A DNA stretch of 64,000 nt. Origin: Streptomyces zaomyceticus. GTDB taxonomy: Bacteria > Actinomycetota > Actinomycetes > Streptomycetales > Streptomycetaceae. Both the position numbers and the translations under genes were made by a program. The stretch is taken from positions 20,057-84,056 of the forward strand of contig NZ_BNBZ01000031.1 in NCBI RefSeq assembly GCF_014656215.1, in the 5' to 3' direction. Shown piece after piece: positions 34,223 through 43,244 of this stretch (its first letter is position 1; the number at the start of each line of letters is the position of its first letter). The notes beneath the pieces are model-generated. The model was given only the letters and a program-made list of their open reading frames with translations, was not told the DNA's origin and did no database searches.

Positions 34223-35179
34223 ATGAGAGCCGATCGCCTGGTGGCCACCCTGCTGTTCCTCCAAACGCGCACTCGCGTGACCGTGGCCGAGGTCGCCGCC
34301 GAACTCGAAGTGTCGCCGCGGACCGCACGCCGTGACCTGGAAGCCCTGTCCACCGCGGGCGTCCCCGTCTACTCGCAGCGCGGCCGCGGCGGCGGCTGGC
34401 CGTTGGTCGGCGGCGCCCGTACGGACCTCACCGGGCTGACCGCCGAGGAGATCCGGGCGCTGTTCCTGCTCGCGGGCCCTTCGTCGACCACGCCCGAACT
34501 CCGTACGGCACTGCGAAAGTTGGTACGTGCTCTCCCGGCCCCGCTTCGTTCGGGCGCCGAGGCCGCGTCGCGGGCCGGCCTCACCGACGGCACGGACTGG
34601 TCGCGCGCCGACGTCACGGCCACCGGGCCACACCTCGACGCTCTCCGGCGGGCCGTGGTGGACGGGATCCAAGTACGGCTCGGGTACGCCGGGCCCGGCA
34701 AACCCGTGGGCGTGCGAACGGTCCATCCGCTCGGGCTCGTGGCCAAGGCGGGTCGCGACTACCTCGTCGCCGAGACGGAGCGAGGACTTCGGACCTTCCG
34801 GCTCAGCCGGGTCGCCTCGGTCGAGGCAACCGGCGAGCCCGTCGTACGGCCGCACGACTTCGACCTTCCCACGGTCTGGCGCTCGTTCGCCGCGCGCTTG
34901 GAGGAGCGGCTGTACGCGGCGACGGTGCGAGCACGGGCCGAGCCGGGAGCCATGGCGATCCTGGAGCGGTTGTTCGACGGACGCCTGCGCGTCGGTCCGG
35001 TGCTCCCCGACGGGTGGACGGAGATACGGGTCGACGGGCCGACGCCGGAGGTCGTCGCGACACAGCTGGCCGGGCTGGGGGCACGCGTCGAGGTGCTGGA
35101 CCCGCCGGAGGCAAGGGAGCGACTCGCACGTCTGGCGGTTGAGCTGGCCGGTGTGTACGGACCGCCGGCCTCCGTCTGA
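34223..35179 (+). CDS. HTH_11/WYL-domain transcriptional regulator (DeoR-like)
   Basis: This 318-residue regulator starts MRADRLVATLLFLQTRTRVT (ATG 34223; ATG 34214 is an in-frame alternative nearer to GGAAGAGG). The N-terminal winged helix continues VAEVAAELEVSPRTARRDLEAL. The WYL part lies at about residues 135-220 with VRTVHPLGLVAKAGRDYLVAE and GLRTFRLSRVASVEATGEP, a ligand- or nucleic-acid-sensing region. A WCX-like C-terminal extension follows. It is divergent from the MDMPI-like gene, its probable target. Confidence 0.9.
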   Translation: MRADRLVATLLFLQTRTRVTVAEVAAELEVSPRTARRDLEALSTAGVPVYSQRGRGGGWPLVGGARTDLTGLTAEEIRALFLLAGPSSTTPELRTALRKLVRALPAPLRSGAEAASRAGLTDGTDWSRADVTATGPHLDALRRAVVDGIQVRLGYAGPGKPVGVRTVHPLGLVAKAGRDYLVAETERGLRTFRLSRVASVEATGEPVVRPHDFDLPTVWRSFAARLEERLYAATVRARAEPGAMAILERLFDGRLRVGPVLPDGWTEIRVDGPTPEVVATQLAGLGARVEVLDPPEARERLARLAVELAGVYGPPASV

Positions 35180-35567
35180 TCAGGAGCCAGCGTGCTCAAC
35201 CCGCGACATCCTCCGACGCTTCATTGGCAGGCGAAGGCAGAATCCGCCCCTCTCAAGGAGGACGGGAATGCCGCCTCGCGCAGGGTGATGCCAAGCCCGG
35301 CACGCTGCCAGCGGGCGGCGCTCAGTTCTTGTGCACTGCGACCCCGAGCCTTTCGTCGCCCGTCACTACTCACCACGGCCGCGCCGCTCGGCGCGACCCC
35401 CCAAGTTCACGCCGCTCTCGTCGGCGGCCCCGGTCGTAGCCGTACGCGCGTCCCCTGCTCACTCGTGCGCCCAGGGCTCCGCCCGACAGAATCGGCGGGA
35501 CCTGTCTGCCGAACCCGTGGAACTTTCGTACAAGACAAGGCCACTTGACGTCGGCGACGGTAGAGGC
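35180..35567. other. Intergenic region before the AraC gene
   Basis: About 390 bases without a convincing gene. The open frame upstream of the AraC start continues through here, but the sequence is Ser/Arg/Pro-rich and unlike a domain. Confidence 0.4.
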
Positions 35568-36395
35568 ATGCGCAGACACGAAGAGGGGGCCACCCTCAAG
35601 GATCGCGATGCCGAGAGCGGCTGGGAGGTCGCCCATCCGTTGGGCGGTGCATCCCTCGACGGCGTCCGGATTGCCGGATTCCGTGACCGTATCGCCGCTG
35701 GACTGAATCTACGGGTGCTTCCCCAGCCCACCGTGGTCGTCGTGATCGAGCTCGGGGGCAACCCGGTCGCGGTGGAGAGTGCCACCGGACACCAGCCGAT
35801 GAGAAGCCTCGTCGCCTCGCTCTCCCCCGGCCCGGCCCGCATCCGTGGCGAGCGGATCGAGTGCGTCGAAGTGTGCTTGTCACCCCGAGCCGCCTATGGG
35901 CTGCTGGGTGTCTCCCCGCGTGAACTGGACGGGTCCGTCACCGCTCTCGAGGACCTGTGGGGGCGACACGAGCGACGCCTCCGCGAACAGCTGACCGACG
36001 CCACGACATGGCACGAACGCCTCGCGCTGACGGACGAGTTCCTCACGAAGCGGGCTGCGGGGGCACCGTCGATGTCGCCCGAGGTCGGCGCGGTCTGGGA
36101 CACCATCGTGGCCCGGCGGGGCCGGATACGGGTCGATGACCTCGCCGCGTCCTGCGGATGGAGCCGCAAACGGCTGTGGTCCAGGTTCAATGCTCAGATC
36201 GGCCTCACCCCCAAGCGCGCAGCCATGCTGGTCCGCTTCGACCACGCTGCCCGAGCGCTCCGCGCGGGCCAGCGTCCCAGCGACGTCGCCCTGGCGTGCG
36301 GATATTCCGACCAGCCCCATCTCCATCGCGACGTGCTGGCCCTCGCCGGATGCACGCCGGGCGCACTGGCCGACAGGGCCACGTCCGTCGGATGA
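35568..36395 (+). CDS. AraC-family transcriptional regulator
   Basis: This 275-residue protein starts MRRHEEGATLKDRDAESGWE. The N-terminal sensory part (residues 20-150) contains LNLRVLPQPTVVVVIELGG. The C-terminal pair of helix-turn-helix motifs starts RIRVDDLAASCGWSRKRLWSRFNAQIGLTPKRAAMLVRFDHA and ends ALACGYSDQPHLHRDVLALAGCTPGAL, with the conserved G.....L.R.F....G.TP. It reads into the O-methyltransferase gene with an 86-base gap and is its likely regulator. Confidence 0.9.
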   Translation: MRRHEEGATLKDRDAESGWEVAHPLGGASLDGVRIAGFRDRIAAGLNLRVLPQPTVVVVIELGGNPVAVESATGHQPMRSLVASLSPGPARIRGERIECVEVCLSPRAAYGLLGVSPRELDGSVTALEDLWGRHERRLREQLTDATTWHERLALTDEFLTKRAAGAPSMSPEVGAVWDTIVARRGRIRVDDLAASCGWSRKRLWSRFNAQIGLTPKRAAMLVRFDHAARALRAGQRPSDVALACGYSDQPHLHRDVLALAGCTPGALADRATSVG

Positions 36396-36481
36396 CCGTG
36401 CCCACGCCCGAGAGACCAATTACACCCACCGGCGCCCGCGCCCGTTCATACGCGCACGACCCCACGAAGAAAGGAAACAAG

Positions 36482-37546
36482 ATGGCGAACACCGATGTCC
36501 GAGCAGCAGGCACAGCCGACCGGGACGTGATTGTCAGGCTCGCGTTCGGGAGCATGGCCGCGCAAACCCTGCGCGCCGCGGTCCGGTTGAGGGTCGTGGA
36601 GTTGATGGGCGATACGCCACGCCGAGCCGCCGATGTCGCCGTCGACGCCGGAGCCGAGCCCCAGCCCATGACGCGGCTGCTGCGCGCCCTCGCCGGGCTC
36701 GGCCTGCTGCGGGAACACACCCCCGATTCGTTCTCGGTGACCCCCACGGGCGCGCTCCTGGACCCCGGCCACCCCGACTCGCTCACGTCGTTCGTGGGGA
36801 TGTTCACCGAGCCGGCGATCGTACGCGCCTGGGAGCACCTGGACGACAGTGTCCGCACCGGCGACATCGCGTTCGACACCGTCTTCGGCACGGATTTCTT
36901 CAGCCATCTCGCCCAGCACCCCATTCTGTCCGCCCAGTTCAACGCGGCGATGAGCCAAGCCGTCTCGGAGACCGCCGCCGCGCTGCCGTACGCCTTCGAC
37001 TTCAGCCGGTTCACCACCGTCACGGACGTCGGTGGCGGTGAGGGAACCCTTCTGGCCGGTGTGCTGAGCGCCCACGCGGGTCTCACCGGCGTGGTCTTCG
37101 ACACGGAGCAGGGGCTGGCCGAGGCGCCGAAGACCATGGCGCGGCACGGGTTGAACGGGCGATGCTCGCTGATCGCCGGGGACTTCTTCCGTTCGGTCCC
37201 CGAGGGCTCGGATCTCTATCTGATGAAGAGCGTTCTGCACGACTGGACGGACGACCAGGCGGCCACAATCCTGAGCCACTGCCGAAAGGTCCTGCCGCCC
37301 GGCGGTCTCGTTCTGATCGTGGAGCCCGTACTTCCCGAGGTCGTCGGCACCGGCACGGATGCCGATGTCACCGACGGCGGAGTCACGTACTTGAGTGACC
37401 TCAACATGCTGGTGAACGTGGGCGGCAGAGAGCGCACCCGCAAGGAGTTCGAGGAGGTGTGCCACAGGGCGGGCCTGTCCCTCACCTCGGTCACCCCGCT
37501 CACGGAAGCCGCACCGTTCTCCCTCATCGAGGCCGTGGCCCGTTGA
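36482..37546 (+). CDS. SAM-dependent O-methyltransferase (small-molecule type)
   Basis: This 354-residue enzyme starts at an ATG preceded by AAAGGAAA. The N-terminal dimerisation/winged domain (ALRVVELMGDTPRRAADVAV-like; MTRLLRALAGLGLLRE) is followed by the methyltransferase domain with motif I VTDVGGGEGTLLA, then VVFDTEQGLAEAP and DLYLMKSVLHDWTDDQAATIL (LHDW, with the usual catalytic His). This is the Pfam methyltransf_2 arrangement of polyketide and flavonoid O-methyltransferases. No polyketide genes lie nearby, so its substrate may be exogenous. Confidence 0.92.
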   Translation: MANTDVRAAGTADRDVIVRLAFGSMAAQTLRAAVRLRVVELMGDTPRRAADVAVDAGAEPQPMTRLLRALAGLGLLREHTPDSFSVTPTGALLDPGHPDSLTSFVGMFTEPAIVRAWEHLDDSVRTGDIAFDTVFGTDFFSHLAQHPILSAQFNAAMSQAVSETAAALPYAFDFSRFTTVTDVGGGEGTLLAGVLSAHAGLTGVVFDTEQGLAEAPKTMARHGLNGRCSLIAGDFFRSVPEGSDLYLMKSVLHDWTDDQAATILSHCRKVLPPGGLVLIVEPVLPEVVGTGTDADVTDGGVTYLSDLNMLVNVGGRERTRKEFEEVCHRAGLSLTSVTPLTEAAPFSLIEAVAR

Positions 37547-38121
37547 CATCACGACATCGTGCGGCGGTGCTTCAGGCGCCTCAAGCGCGACGAGGCATCG
37601 CCACCCGATGTGACGGGACCACCCAGCCCTACAGAGCGGCTGTCGCCCTCGCGTCGCTCCCGATGTGGGACTGACATTTCGACGACGACTCCGCTGATGG
37701 CCAGGGGCGCACTGTGGCGGGCGGCAGGCGCCTTCGGCCATCCACCGGCGTGCCCGATGCGCGGTTCGTAGTTCCGGAAGCCGAAGAGCTCAGGGGATCC
37801 GGTCTCGACCCCGTCGTGGAGGGGCACGAGGAGCTGCCGGGGGTGGGGAGTGTCGGCGGTCGCGGTGGCCTCGGCCGTCCGGGGTCATGGCGGTATCGCC
37901 GGAGGTACCTGGGGGCCGGTCGGGGCGGATACCCCAATGCGGCTCGGAATCGACTGCCAGGGTGGCGGGGCCAGGGGCGCCGGGAGCCGGGACCGGACAG
38001 GAGCTGGTCGAGGAGGGGCGTAGGCACGGAAGCCGAGTGGCCGCGGGTCCGCGGCTCGTATCCACAGATCCGCGGACCAGGCCCGGGCGCCGACCTCGCA
38101 CAGCAGGCGCCCTTCCAAAGG
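37547..38121. other. Region without a convincing gene
   Basis: Minus-strand pieces (EGRLLCEVGARAWSADLWIR near 38050-38115; DGVETGSPELFGFRNYEPRI near 37760-37820) could be a degraded gene in two frames. No family is identified. Confidence 0.4.
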
Positions 38122-38550
38122 TCAGGAACCCTGCCGGGGCGGGCCGGAATCGATGGCGGACATCGTGGCAAGAACGAAGGCGTGACCACCGGGGTCGGTG
38201 TACCGGCGCACGTCCGTCCGCCGGTCGGTCCGAGTTCCGTCGCGCTCGGCGGCGATGGGGCGAGCCCCGAGCGAGACGGCCTCGCGCTCCGCCTCGTCCA
38301 GGGCGTCCGGGGTCACGAAGATCTGCAGATGAGCCTGCTGGGAGTCCTCGGGGCGCGGCCAACTCGGCGGCGCCTGCCCGAGGTCACGGCGGATGCCGAG
38401 CACCACTCCGGTGTGGCCGGAGACGAGGAGCAGGTCGTGGTCGTCTCCCGCAGGTTGCACGGTGGCGCCGAGCAGGGCCGCGTAGAAGCGCGCGAGGGGT
38501 TCCGGGTCGGTGGAGTCGAGGACGAGGACGCTGGTTTTGAGGACAGGCAT
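38122..38550 (-). CDS. VOC/glyoxalase-superfamily protein
   Basis: This 142-residue protein has paired beta-alpha-beta-beta-beta units: LKTSVLVLDSTDPEPLARFYAALLGATV in the first and HLQIFVTPDALDEAEREAVSLGA in the second, ending with RRYTDPGGHAFVLA. The pattern matches the VOC proteins common in streptomycetes, some of which are resistance or dioxygenase-like. The metal-ligand set (His/Glu) is only partly visible (HLQI and HAFVLA). It is monocistronic and the function cannot be assigned further. Confidence 0.88.
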   Translation of the reverse strand: MPVLKTSVLVLDSTDPEPLARFYAALLGATVQPAGDDHDLLLVSGHTGVVLGIRRDLGQAPPSWPRPEDSQQAHLQIFVTPDALDEAEREAVSLGARPIAAERDGTRTDRRTDVRRYTDPGGHAFVLATMSAIDSGPPRQGS

Positions 38551-38708
38551 GTTTCCCGTCTGCCCCGCGGGTCCGTGGCCATGCTCCCCAGTCAGCGACA
38601 GAGGCTAGGCGCCCGGGGCGCACGCCAGGTGCACGCCGCCGCGCCCACGTCTTTTCCCGGCCGCCTCTTCAGGTCGCGTGGCACCGTCGATGTGCCAGGC
38701 TGGGACAG

Positions 38709-39053
38709 GTGACGGCTGATGAGCGGCAACCCGGCAGAACCTCTGACGGACGGTACGTGATCATCAACGGCAGGCGCTGGCGGGCAACGGATCCCGAGGT
38801 TCCTGACGACGTCGCCGCACGCTTGCGTTCTCACCTCATGGCGGCGCGTCGTGCTGTGGCCACCGCTCGGCGCGCCGAGGACGCGGAGGCCGAACGCGCC
38901 GCACGGGCCCGTGTGCACACCGCGAAGGTCGCTCTCGGCGAGCGCGGAACGCCGTGGTGGGACCAGCCCGAACCGGAGCGCCGCGCCCGCTGGAACGAGG
39001 GGCTGACGGCTCTCGACAGGGTCGGTGGCGAGGAAGCCACTGCCGAAGGATGA
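38709..39053 (+). CDS. Conserved 114-aa soluble protein
   Basis: It starts at GTG and reads TADERQPGRTSDGRYVIING then RRWRATDPEVPDDVAARLRS. A long Ala/Arg-rich helix follows (RRAVATARRAEDAEAERAARARVHTAKVAL), and it ends LGERGTPWWDQPEPERRARW. This family (RYVIINGRRWRATDP....PWW) is frequent in streptomycetes, sometimes mislabelled as Tol biopolymer transporter. The role is unknown. Confidence 0.8.
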   Translation: MTADERQPGRTSDGRYVIINGRRWRATDPEVPDDVAARLRSHLMAARRAVATARRAEDAEAERAARARVHTAKVALGERGTPWWDQPEPERRARWNEGLTALDRVGGEEATAEG

Positions 39054-39055
39054 GC

Positions 39056-39198
39056 CTCGTGTTGATCGAGTGCGCGACGCCCGCTGCGTACTCGGCCTCA
39101 TCGTTTTCCCAAGCCTGAGACATGAACGCAGCGAGCCAGGTGTGGTCCTCCCGGATCTCGGACTCAGCCACGGCACGAAAGTGCAGGTAGATGCTCAC
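39056..39198 (-). pseudogene. N-terminal fragment of a DUF1877-like protein
   Basis: From the GTG at 39198 the frame reads SIYLHFRAVAESEIREDHTW then LAAFMSQAWENDEAEYAAGV, the expected start of DUF1877-type proteins. After about 47 residues the similarity stops and the frame runs into the opposite-strand gene. The remainder appears to be lost. Confidence 0.45.
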
Positions 39199-39432
39199 TA
39201 CGACGAATCCCTCAGCTCAAATGACCCACCTGCCAGGCCGGACGGACAGAACCTACTCGAAGACGCTGACAGCCACGTGTCGGCGGCGGCGGGGGCGCCG
39301 TCGGAAGCGGGGGCCGAGCGGCAGACATCGGTAGCGGCATCCAGGGCCCGCCCGCCGAGGCCGGCGCGGCACTCGTCAGGCCCCACCGCCCCTCTTCGCC
39401 CCGAACATGGGGCGCTTTCGTACCCTGGGGCC

Positions 39433-39759
39433 ATGGACGACTACCTCCCGCTGCTCGTGGTCGCGGCCGGGCTCGCCGGGACCGCGGGCCTGCTGGCCGG
39501 GCTCGCGGCCGTGGCGCGCCGCCGGGGAACGGCCGGCGTGGCGATCGGCGCGGCGATGGCGGCGCACGACGAGGCCTTCCGCGTCACCGCGCACGAGTCG
39601 TACCACGAGATCAGGACCCAGACAGCGCGGAAGGCTCCCGTGCTCTCGCCGGACGGCCCATGGGCCGGCACGGAGCCCCTCCCCCGGCTTCGCGACGCAC
39701 AGCGGGCACGCCGTCCCCGCCGCCGCTCCCGCTTCTTCCGCCGGCCGCGAAACCGCTGA
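39433..39759 (+). CDS. Small membrane protein (108 aa)
   Basis: It starts MDDYLPLLVVAAGLAGTAGL, a single N-terminal membrane helix, followed by a soluble helical part (GAAMAAHDEAFRVTAHESYHEIRTQT) and a very basic end (RARRPRRRSRFFRRPRNR). The topology is probably N-out with a cytoplasmic basic tail that may bind nucleic acid or lipid heads. Family unknown. Confidence 0.68.
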   Translation: MDDYLPLLVVAAGLAGTAGLLAGLAAVARRRGTAGVAIGAAMAAHDEAFRVTAHESYHEIRTQTARKAPVLSPDGPWAGTEPLPRLRDAQRARRPRRRSRFFRRPRNR

Positions 39760-40456
39760 CCAGAGAGGCGTTCCACGGCCTGCGGACGCGCCGTTGACGA
39801 CGCTGCTCCGGCTGAGGTCGTCCACGTACGGCTCGCCCGGGCCGTGGCAGCCGTACGACGTTTCGTCCGGCTGATCGCGCCGGTGGAAAGTCGTGGACCG
39901 CCGTTTGCCATGCGGCGGCAGACGGCGTAACTGACAACTGTGCGGGGTCGATTGGACTGGTGAGGCGGTCCTGCGCCTGCGTCTCGTGTTGCAGCGGGCG
40001 GCCCGTGACCCGTCGGAGCGCGGTGAGAGTGGTCTCGGTCCTCATGCGTTCCCAGCCTGCCCTTCTGCCCGGGCGTCTCCTCTGGTCAAGGTGTCAACTA
40101 CACGACTCCGCAGCTGCATTGCTCGCGCCGGCCCTTCCAGGGGTATGGAGTTCCGCCGTCGCCACGGAAGGGTGCCCTGGGGGTCCGGGACCAGAGGTGC
40201 TGCCAGTGGTCCCGGTCCGGCCGGTTCCCTTCGCCGCATCCATGACCGGCAGGCGGCTTCCGCCCCCTCCCCTCGCCCGACGACCGGAGACCGGAGGACC
40301 GCTCCCGCTCCTGGTCAGGCCCCTGATCGCGCCTGTCCGCCAGTCAGGTGGTTCTGGCGATTCAGGGCGCCGCCTCCGTCGTTCTCGCCGATTCATGACT
40401 TCTGATGAGCCGAGGCTCATAAGTATGACAATCAGACCACCTCGAAGGAGCTCACC
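39760..40456. other. Long upstream region of the sortase cassette
   Basis: About 700 bases without a supported gene. Near its end is a 7-2-7 palindrome, ATGAGCC-GA-GGCTCAT (40405-40420), 37 bases before the next start, probably an operator or part of the promoter. Confidence 0.45.
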
Positions 40457-41137
40457 ATGTCTCTGTCCACCTCGCTCCGCCTGCGCGGCGTCCGTACCGG
40501 TGCCACCGCGGCTGCCGCAGTGGCCGTCGCCGGAATCACCCTGGCCGGGGCGCCGGCCGCCCATGCCGCTCCCGGAGACAGCGGCGACCTCAACGTCCGA
40601 TCGGCGGGATGGCACTCGCAGGGCCAGGACGGGGTCCAGGTCTGTGCGTTCACGCTGGTCGCCAACAACTTCGAGTCGCTTCCGGCAGTCCCGTGGACGA
40701 TCACGGCGCAGCCGCCGACCACGCCCCCCGGTGACACCCTGGTCAGCACGCTGCCGCTGATCAACGGCGCGGGACGCAGCGAGCGTTATCTGCTCCCCGA
40801 GGGCACGTACCAGCTGGTGTGGACGGTCCCGGCGGGCCCGAAGCACCGGAGCTTCAAGGTCGACTGCGCCACCCGCGCCTCGGGTCAGGGCCCCCAGCGC
40901 CCGGCGCGCCCGAGCGGCAGCCCGGCAGCGGAAATCGGTCCGGGCTCCGACGCCCGCCAGCCGTCCGGTGCGGTACCCGCGGGCGGTGGCGGCGTCCCGG
41001 ACCTGGAGAGCCTCAGCGCCGAGGGTGACTCGGGCATCGGCTCCACCGTCGGAGTGACCGCCGGTATCACGGCCGCGGTGGCGGCGCTGGTCATGGTCCG
41101 CCGGTCCGCGATGCGCCGTGCCCGTAACGAGGCATAA
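40457..41137 (+). CDS. Secreted protein with C-terminal anchor, sortase-linked
   Basis: This 226-residue protein starts at an ATG with GAAGGAG nine bases upstream. It has a signal peptide (TGATAAAAVAVAGITLAGAPAAHAA), a compact domain (LNVRSAGWHSQGQDGVQVCA; YLLPEGTYQLVWTVPAGPKH), a Pro/Gly linker, and a C-terminal segment GSTVGVTAGITAAVAALVMV with basic tail RRSAMRRARNEA. It lacks LPxTG. The sortase gene starts within its last bases, so the pair is translationally linked. It is the likely substrate of that sortase or a membrane partner. Confidence 0.82.
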   Translation: MSLSTSLRLRGVRTGATAAAAVAVAGITLAGAPAAHAAPGDSGDLNVRSAGWHSQGQDGVQVCAFTLVANNFESLPAVPWTITAQPPTTPPGDTLVSTLPLINGAGRSERYLLPEGTYQLVWTVPAGPKHRSFKVDCATRASGQGPQRPARPSGSPAAEIGPGSDARQPSGAVPAGGGGVPDLESLSAEGDSGIGSTVGVTAGITAAVAALVMVRRSAMRRARNEA

Positions 41138-41831
41138 CGCTCACTGTCGGCCTCCGCGGCCCCTGCGGCGGGGGCCGAGCCGGATGGTCCGTCTCAGCAT
41201 GACACTGTCGGTGACCTTCGGCGTGCTGGGCGGCATCCTGTCCGCCTGCTCCGGGTCGTCCGACGAGCCCGGGGCGGCGACTGCCGCTGTCCGCGCGGAT
41301 GACGGCGCGGGCGGCGGCACCCCGCCCGCGCCGTCGCAGCGGACCGCGCCGGCGCCGCCCCTGGTGCGCTCACCGCCGACGACCGTCGCCGTACCCGTCA
41401 TCTTCATCGAGGCTCCCATCCGTCCTCTGGGCCTGGACTCCCAGGGGCGGCTGGGGGCGCCGCCCCTGAGCAAGCCGATGACGGTGGGCTGGCACCGCCG
41501 CGGGCCCGCACCCGGGGAAGTGGGCACAGCCGTGCTCGTCGGCCACCGTGACACCCTCACGGGACCGGCGATCTTCCTCAACCTCAAGGCGCTACGGCGA
41601 GGGGACGCGGTCGAGGTCACCCGTGCCGATCGCCAGGTCGCCGTCTTCTCCGTCGACGAGGTGAAGACGTACACCAAGGAAGCATTTCCCAGCAACGAGG
41701 TGTACGGGCCCAGGGGCCGAGCGGAACTGCGACTCATCACCTGCGGCGGGCGTTTCGACAAGAAGAGCGGATATTCGGCCAACGTCGTCGTCTTCGCCCA
41801 CCTGACCGCGTCGAGGTCCCGGTCGGTCTGA
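41118..41831 (+). CDS. Sortase (class E/F type), second copy
   Basis: This 237-residue enzyme (GTG 41118, overlapping the previous gene by 20 bases; ATG 41184 is an alternative start) has a basic N-terminus, a hydrophobic anchor (LSMTLSVTFGVLGGILSAC), a linker, and the sortase domain. Catalytic His is in GHRDTL and Cys in LRLITCGGRFDKKSGYSANVVVFA. It resembles the sortase at 13642-14370 in the GHxDT, LITC and NVVVFA-like blocks. The anchor ends in LSACS, which also looks like a lipobox. Confidence 0.87.
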   Translation: MPVTRHNAHCRPPRPLRRGPSRMVRLSMTLSVTFGVLGGILSACSGSSDEPGAATAAVRADDGAGGGTPPAPSQRTAPAPPLVRSPPTTVAVPVIFIEAPIRPLGLDSQGRLGAPPLSKPMTVGWHRRGPAPGEVGTAVLVGHRDTLTGPAIFLNLKALRRGDAVEVTRADRQVAVFSVDEVKTYTKEAFPSNEVYGPRGRAELRLITCGGRFDKKSGYSANVVVFAHLTASRSRSV

Positions 41832-42011
41832 GCAGCAATCGCCGTTCGTCAGGCGGATCACTTGGTGTTCCTGCCGAAGTGGGACAGCCTGCGCCCGGTC
41901 AGGTTCAGGCAGCGCCCGGTCATGCTCAGGCATTTCGCGACAGTGCCATCCACTCGTCGCAGACTGCCTCCGAAGAAACCGTGCGTCTTCCCGGAGGCCC
42001 TACGAGAGGCC

Positions 42012-42049
42012 GAGCGGCCCGCACCCTCTTGACGCGGTGCGGGCCGCTC
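42012..42049. terminator. 14-bp perfect hairpin terminator
   Basis: Arms 42012-42025 and 42036-42049 flank a 10-base loop. It can serve the minus-strand TetR gene (stop 42132) and the sortase operon from the other side. The region 41880-41935 before it has two near-copies of a 20-base unit (GCGCCCGGTCAGGTTCAGG-like). Confidence 0.7.
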
Positions 42050-42131
42050 GCCATGGCACGTGCCGGTCGGGCCCTGGCTGTGGAGCGGGGTGCCGCCGGC
42101 CAAATCGTCGGTCGGGGCTTCCGATACGCCC

Positions 42132-42740
42132 TCACGGCGCTGTAGCCGGGTCCGCGGTTGCAGCGGCCGGGAGCCCGGCGTCGACGATGTGTTCGGCGAG
42201 TTCGCGGGCCGCGGCGGCGGGCGGGCGGTCCTCGGGGCGAGCCGCACCGGCGGCGAGAAGGCCGTCGACGAGGATGAGCAGTTGGTCGGCGGCGAAGGCG
42301 GGGCGCGGGTGCCCGAGGGCGGTGAACTCGTCCGTGAACAGACCGTGAAGGGTATGCCGGTAGGCCCGTGTCACCTCGTGGCCGGGATGCTCCTGGTCGG
42401 TGAGCGCGAGGTCGGCGGCGAGGTAGCGGCAGCCGCGGAAGTCCGGGCCTGCGGCGATGCGGCCGAGCTGGTCGACGACCGCGAGAAGCCGCGTCCGCGG
42501 GTCGTCGCCTGCGGCGTCCATGGTGGCGCGGTACTTCGCCACGTCCTCGGCGGTGCTGCGGCGCAGGACCTCGGCGATCAGACCGTCCTTGCCACCGAAG
42601 TGTTCGTACAGGGAACGGCGCGCGACGTCCGCCGCCTTGAGCAGGCTGTCCACGCCGACACCGACACCGTGTGTGTAGGTCAGCTCCTGGGCTGCGAGCA
42701 GCAGGCGTTCGCGGGGGCCGGGTCTGACGGAAGCGGTCAT
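42132..42740 (-). CDS. TetR-family transcriptional regulator
   Basis: This 202-residue repressor-like protein starts MTASVRPGPRERLLLAAQEL. The DNA-binding domain continues VDSLLKAADVARRSLYEHFGGKDGLIAEVL (LYEHFGGKD is the recognition helix end). The ligand domain includes LAVVDQLGRIAAGPDFRGCRYLAADLAL, of the TetR_C type with a Cys. It is divergent from a SnoaL-like gene. Two matching operator copies lie in the spacer, so it probably represses both itself and the SnoaL-like gene. Confidence 0.92.
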   Translation of the reverse strand: MTASVRPGPRERLLLAAQELTYTHGVGVGVDSLLKAADVARRSLYEHFGGKDGLIAEVLRRSTAEDVAKYRATMDAAGDDPRTRLLAVVDQLGRIAAGPDFRGCRYLAADLALTDQEHPGHEVTRAYRHTLHGLFTDEFTALGHPRPAFAADQLLILVDGLLAAGAARPEDRPPAAAARELAEHIVDAGLPAAATADPATAP

Positions 42741-42768
42741 GGCGTGATTGTGCCAGCGCTTGACGCGA

Positions 42769-42817
42769 TAGATCAATCGGTCTATCTATTTCTGCAGACA
42801 GTAGATCGACTGGTCTA
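42769..42817. promoter_or_regulatory. Two TetR-type operators (TAGATC-RA-YYGGTCTA)
   Basis: TAGATCAATCGGTCTA at 42769-42784 and TAGATCGACTGGTCTA at 42802-42817 are near-palindromes sharing the half-site TAGAYC. Their starts are 33 bases apart. They sit between the divergent TetR and SnoaL-like starts. Confidence 0.75.
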
Positions 42818-42836
42818 TCTCGTTCGAGGAGGCGTC

Positions 42837-43232
42837 ATGTCCGTGCGCAGCACCGCCGAAGTCATCGACCGTTTCAACCGCGCGTTCACCGAGCGTGATG
42901 CGGCCCTCCTGGCCGATCTGGTCGCCGAGGACTGCGTCATGGAGAGCGTCCAGCCCGCGCCGAGCGGGGAGCGGGTCGTCGGACGAGAAGCCTGTACGGA
43001 GTGGTGGACGGCCCTCGTCGACGACCCCGCCACGCAGTTCACCCCGCAGGAGGTGATCGTGGCGGGTGACCGCGCGACGATCGTGTGGACCTATCGCTTC
43101 GGGGACGGCACCGACCAGTGGGTGCACGGCGTCAACGTCATGCGCGTGACGGAGGGCCGGATCGCGGAGGCCCTCGGCTTCAGCAAGACCGCCGGCGAGG
43201 TTCCGTTGGCCTCGGAGGCCGACGTCGTATGA
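42837..43232 (+). CDS. SnoaL/NTF2-like protein
   Basis: This 131-residue protein starts MSVRSTAEVIDRFNRAFTER (GAGGAGG upstream) and folds as an NTF2 cone: DAALLADLVAEDCVMESV, EACTEWWTALVDDPATQFTP, DRATIVWTYRFGDGTDQWVHGVNVMRVTEGRIAEALGF. The family includes polyketide cyclases, ketosteroid isomerase-like enzymes and stress or ligand binding proteins. No polyketide genes are near, and control by the divergent TetR suggests a small inducible detoxification role. No decisive catalytic residue is seen. Confidence 0.85.
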   Translation: MSVRSTAEVIDRFNRAFTERDAALLADLVAEDCVMESVQPAPSGERVVGREACTEWWTALVDDPATQFTPQEVIVAGDRATIVWTYRFGDGTDQWVHGVNVMRVTEGRIAEALGFSKTAGEVPLASEADVV

Positions 43233-43244
43233 AGCGACCCTGAA

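Noticed and set aside
37629..38189. Overlapping minus-strand ORFs between the methyltransferase and VOC genes
   Set aside because: They are low-complexity Ser/Arg/Pro sequence. Two possible real fragments lie in different frames and cannot be joined into a gene.
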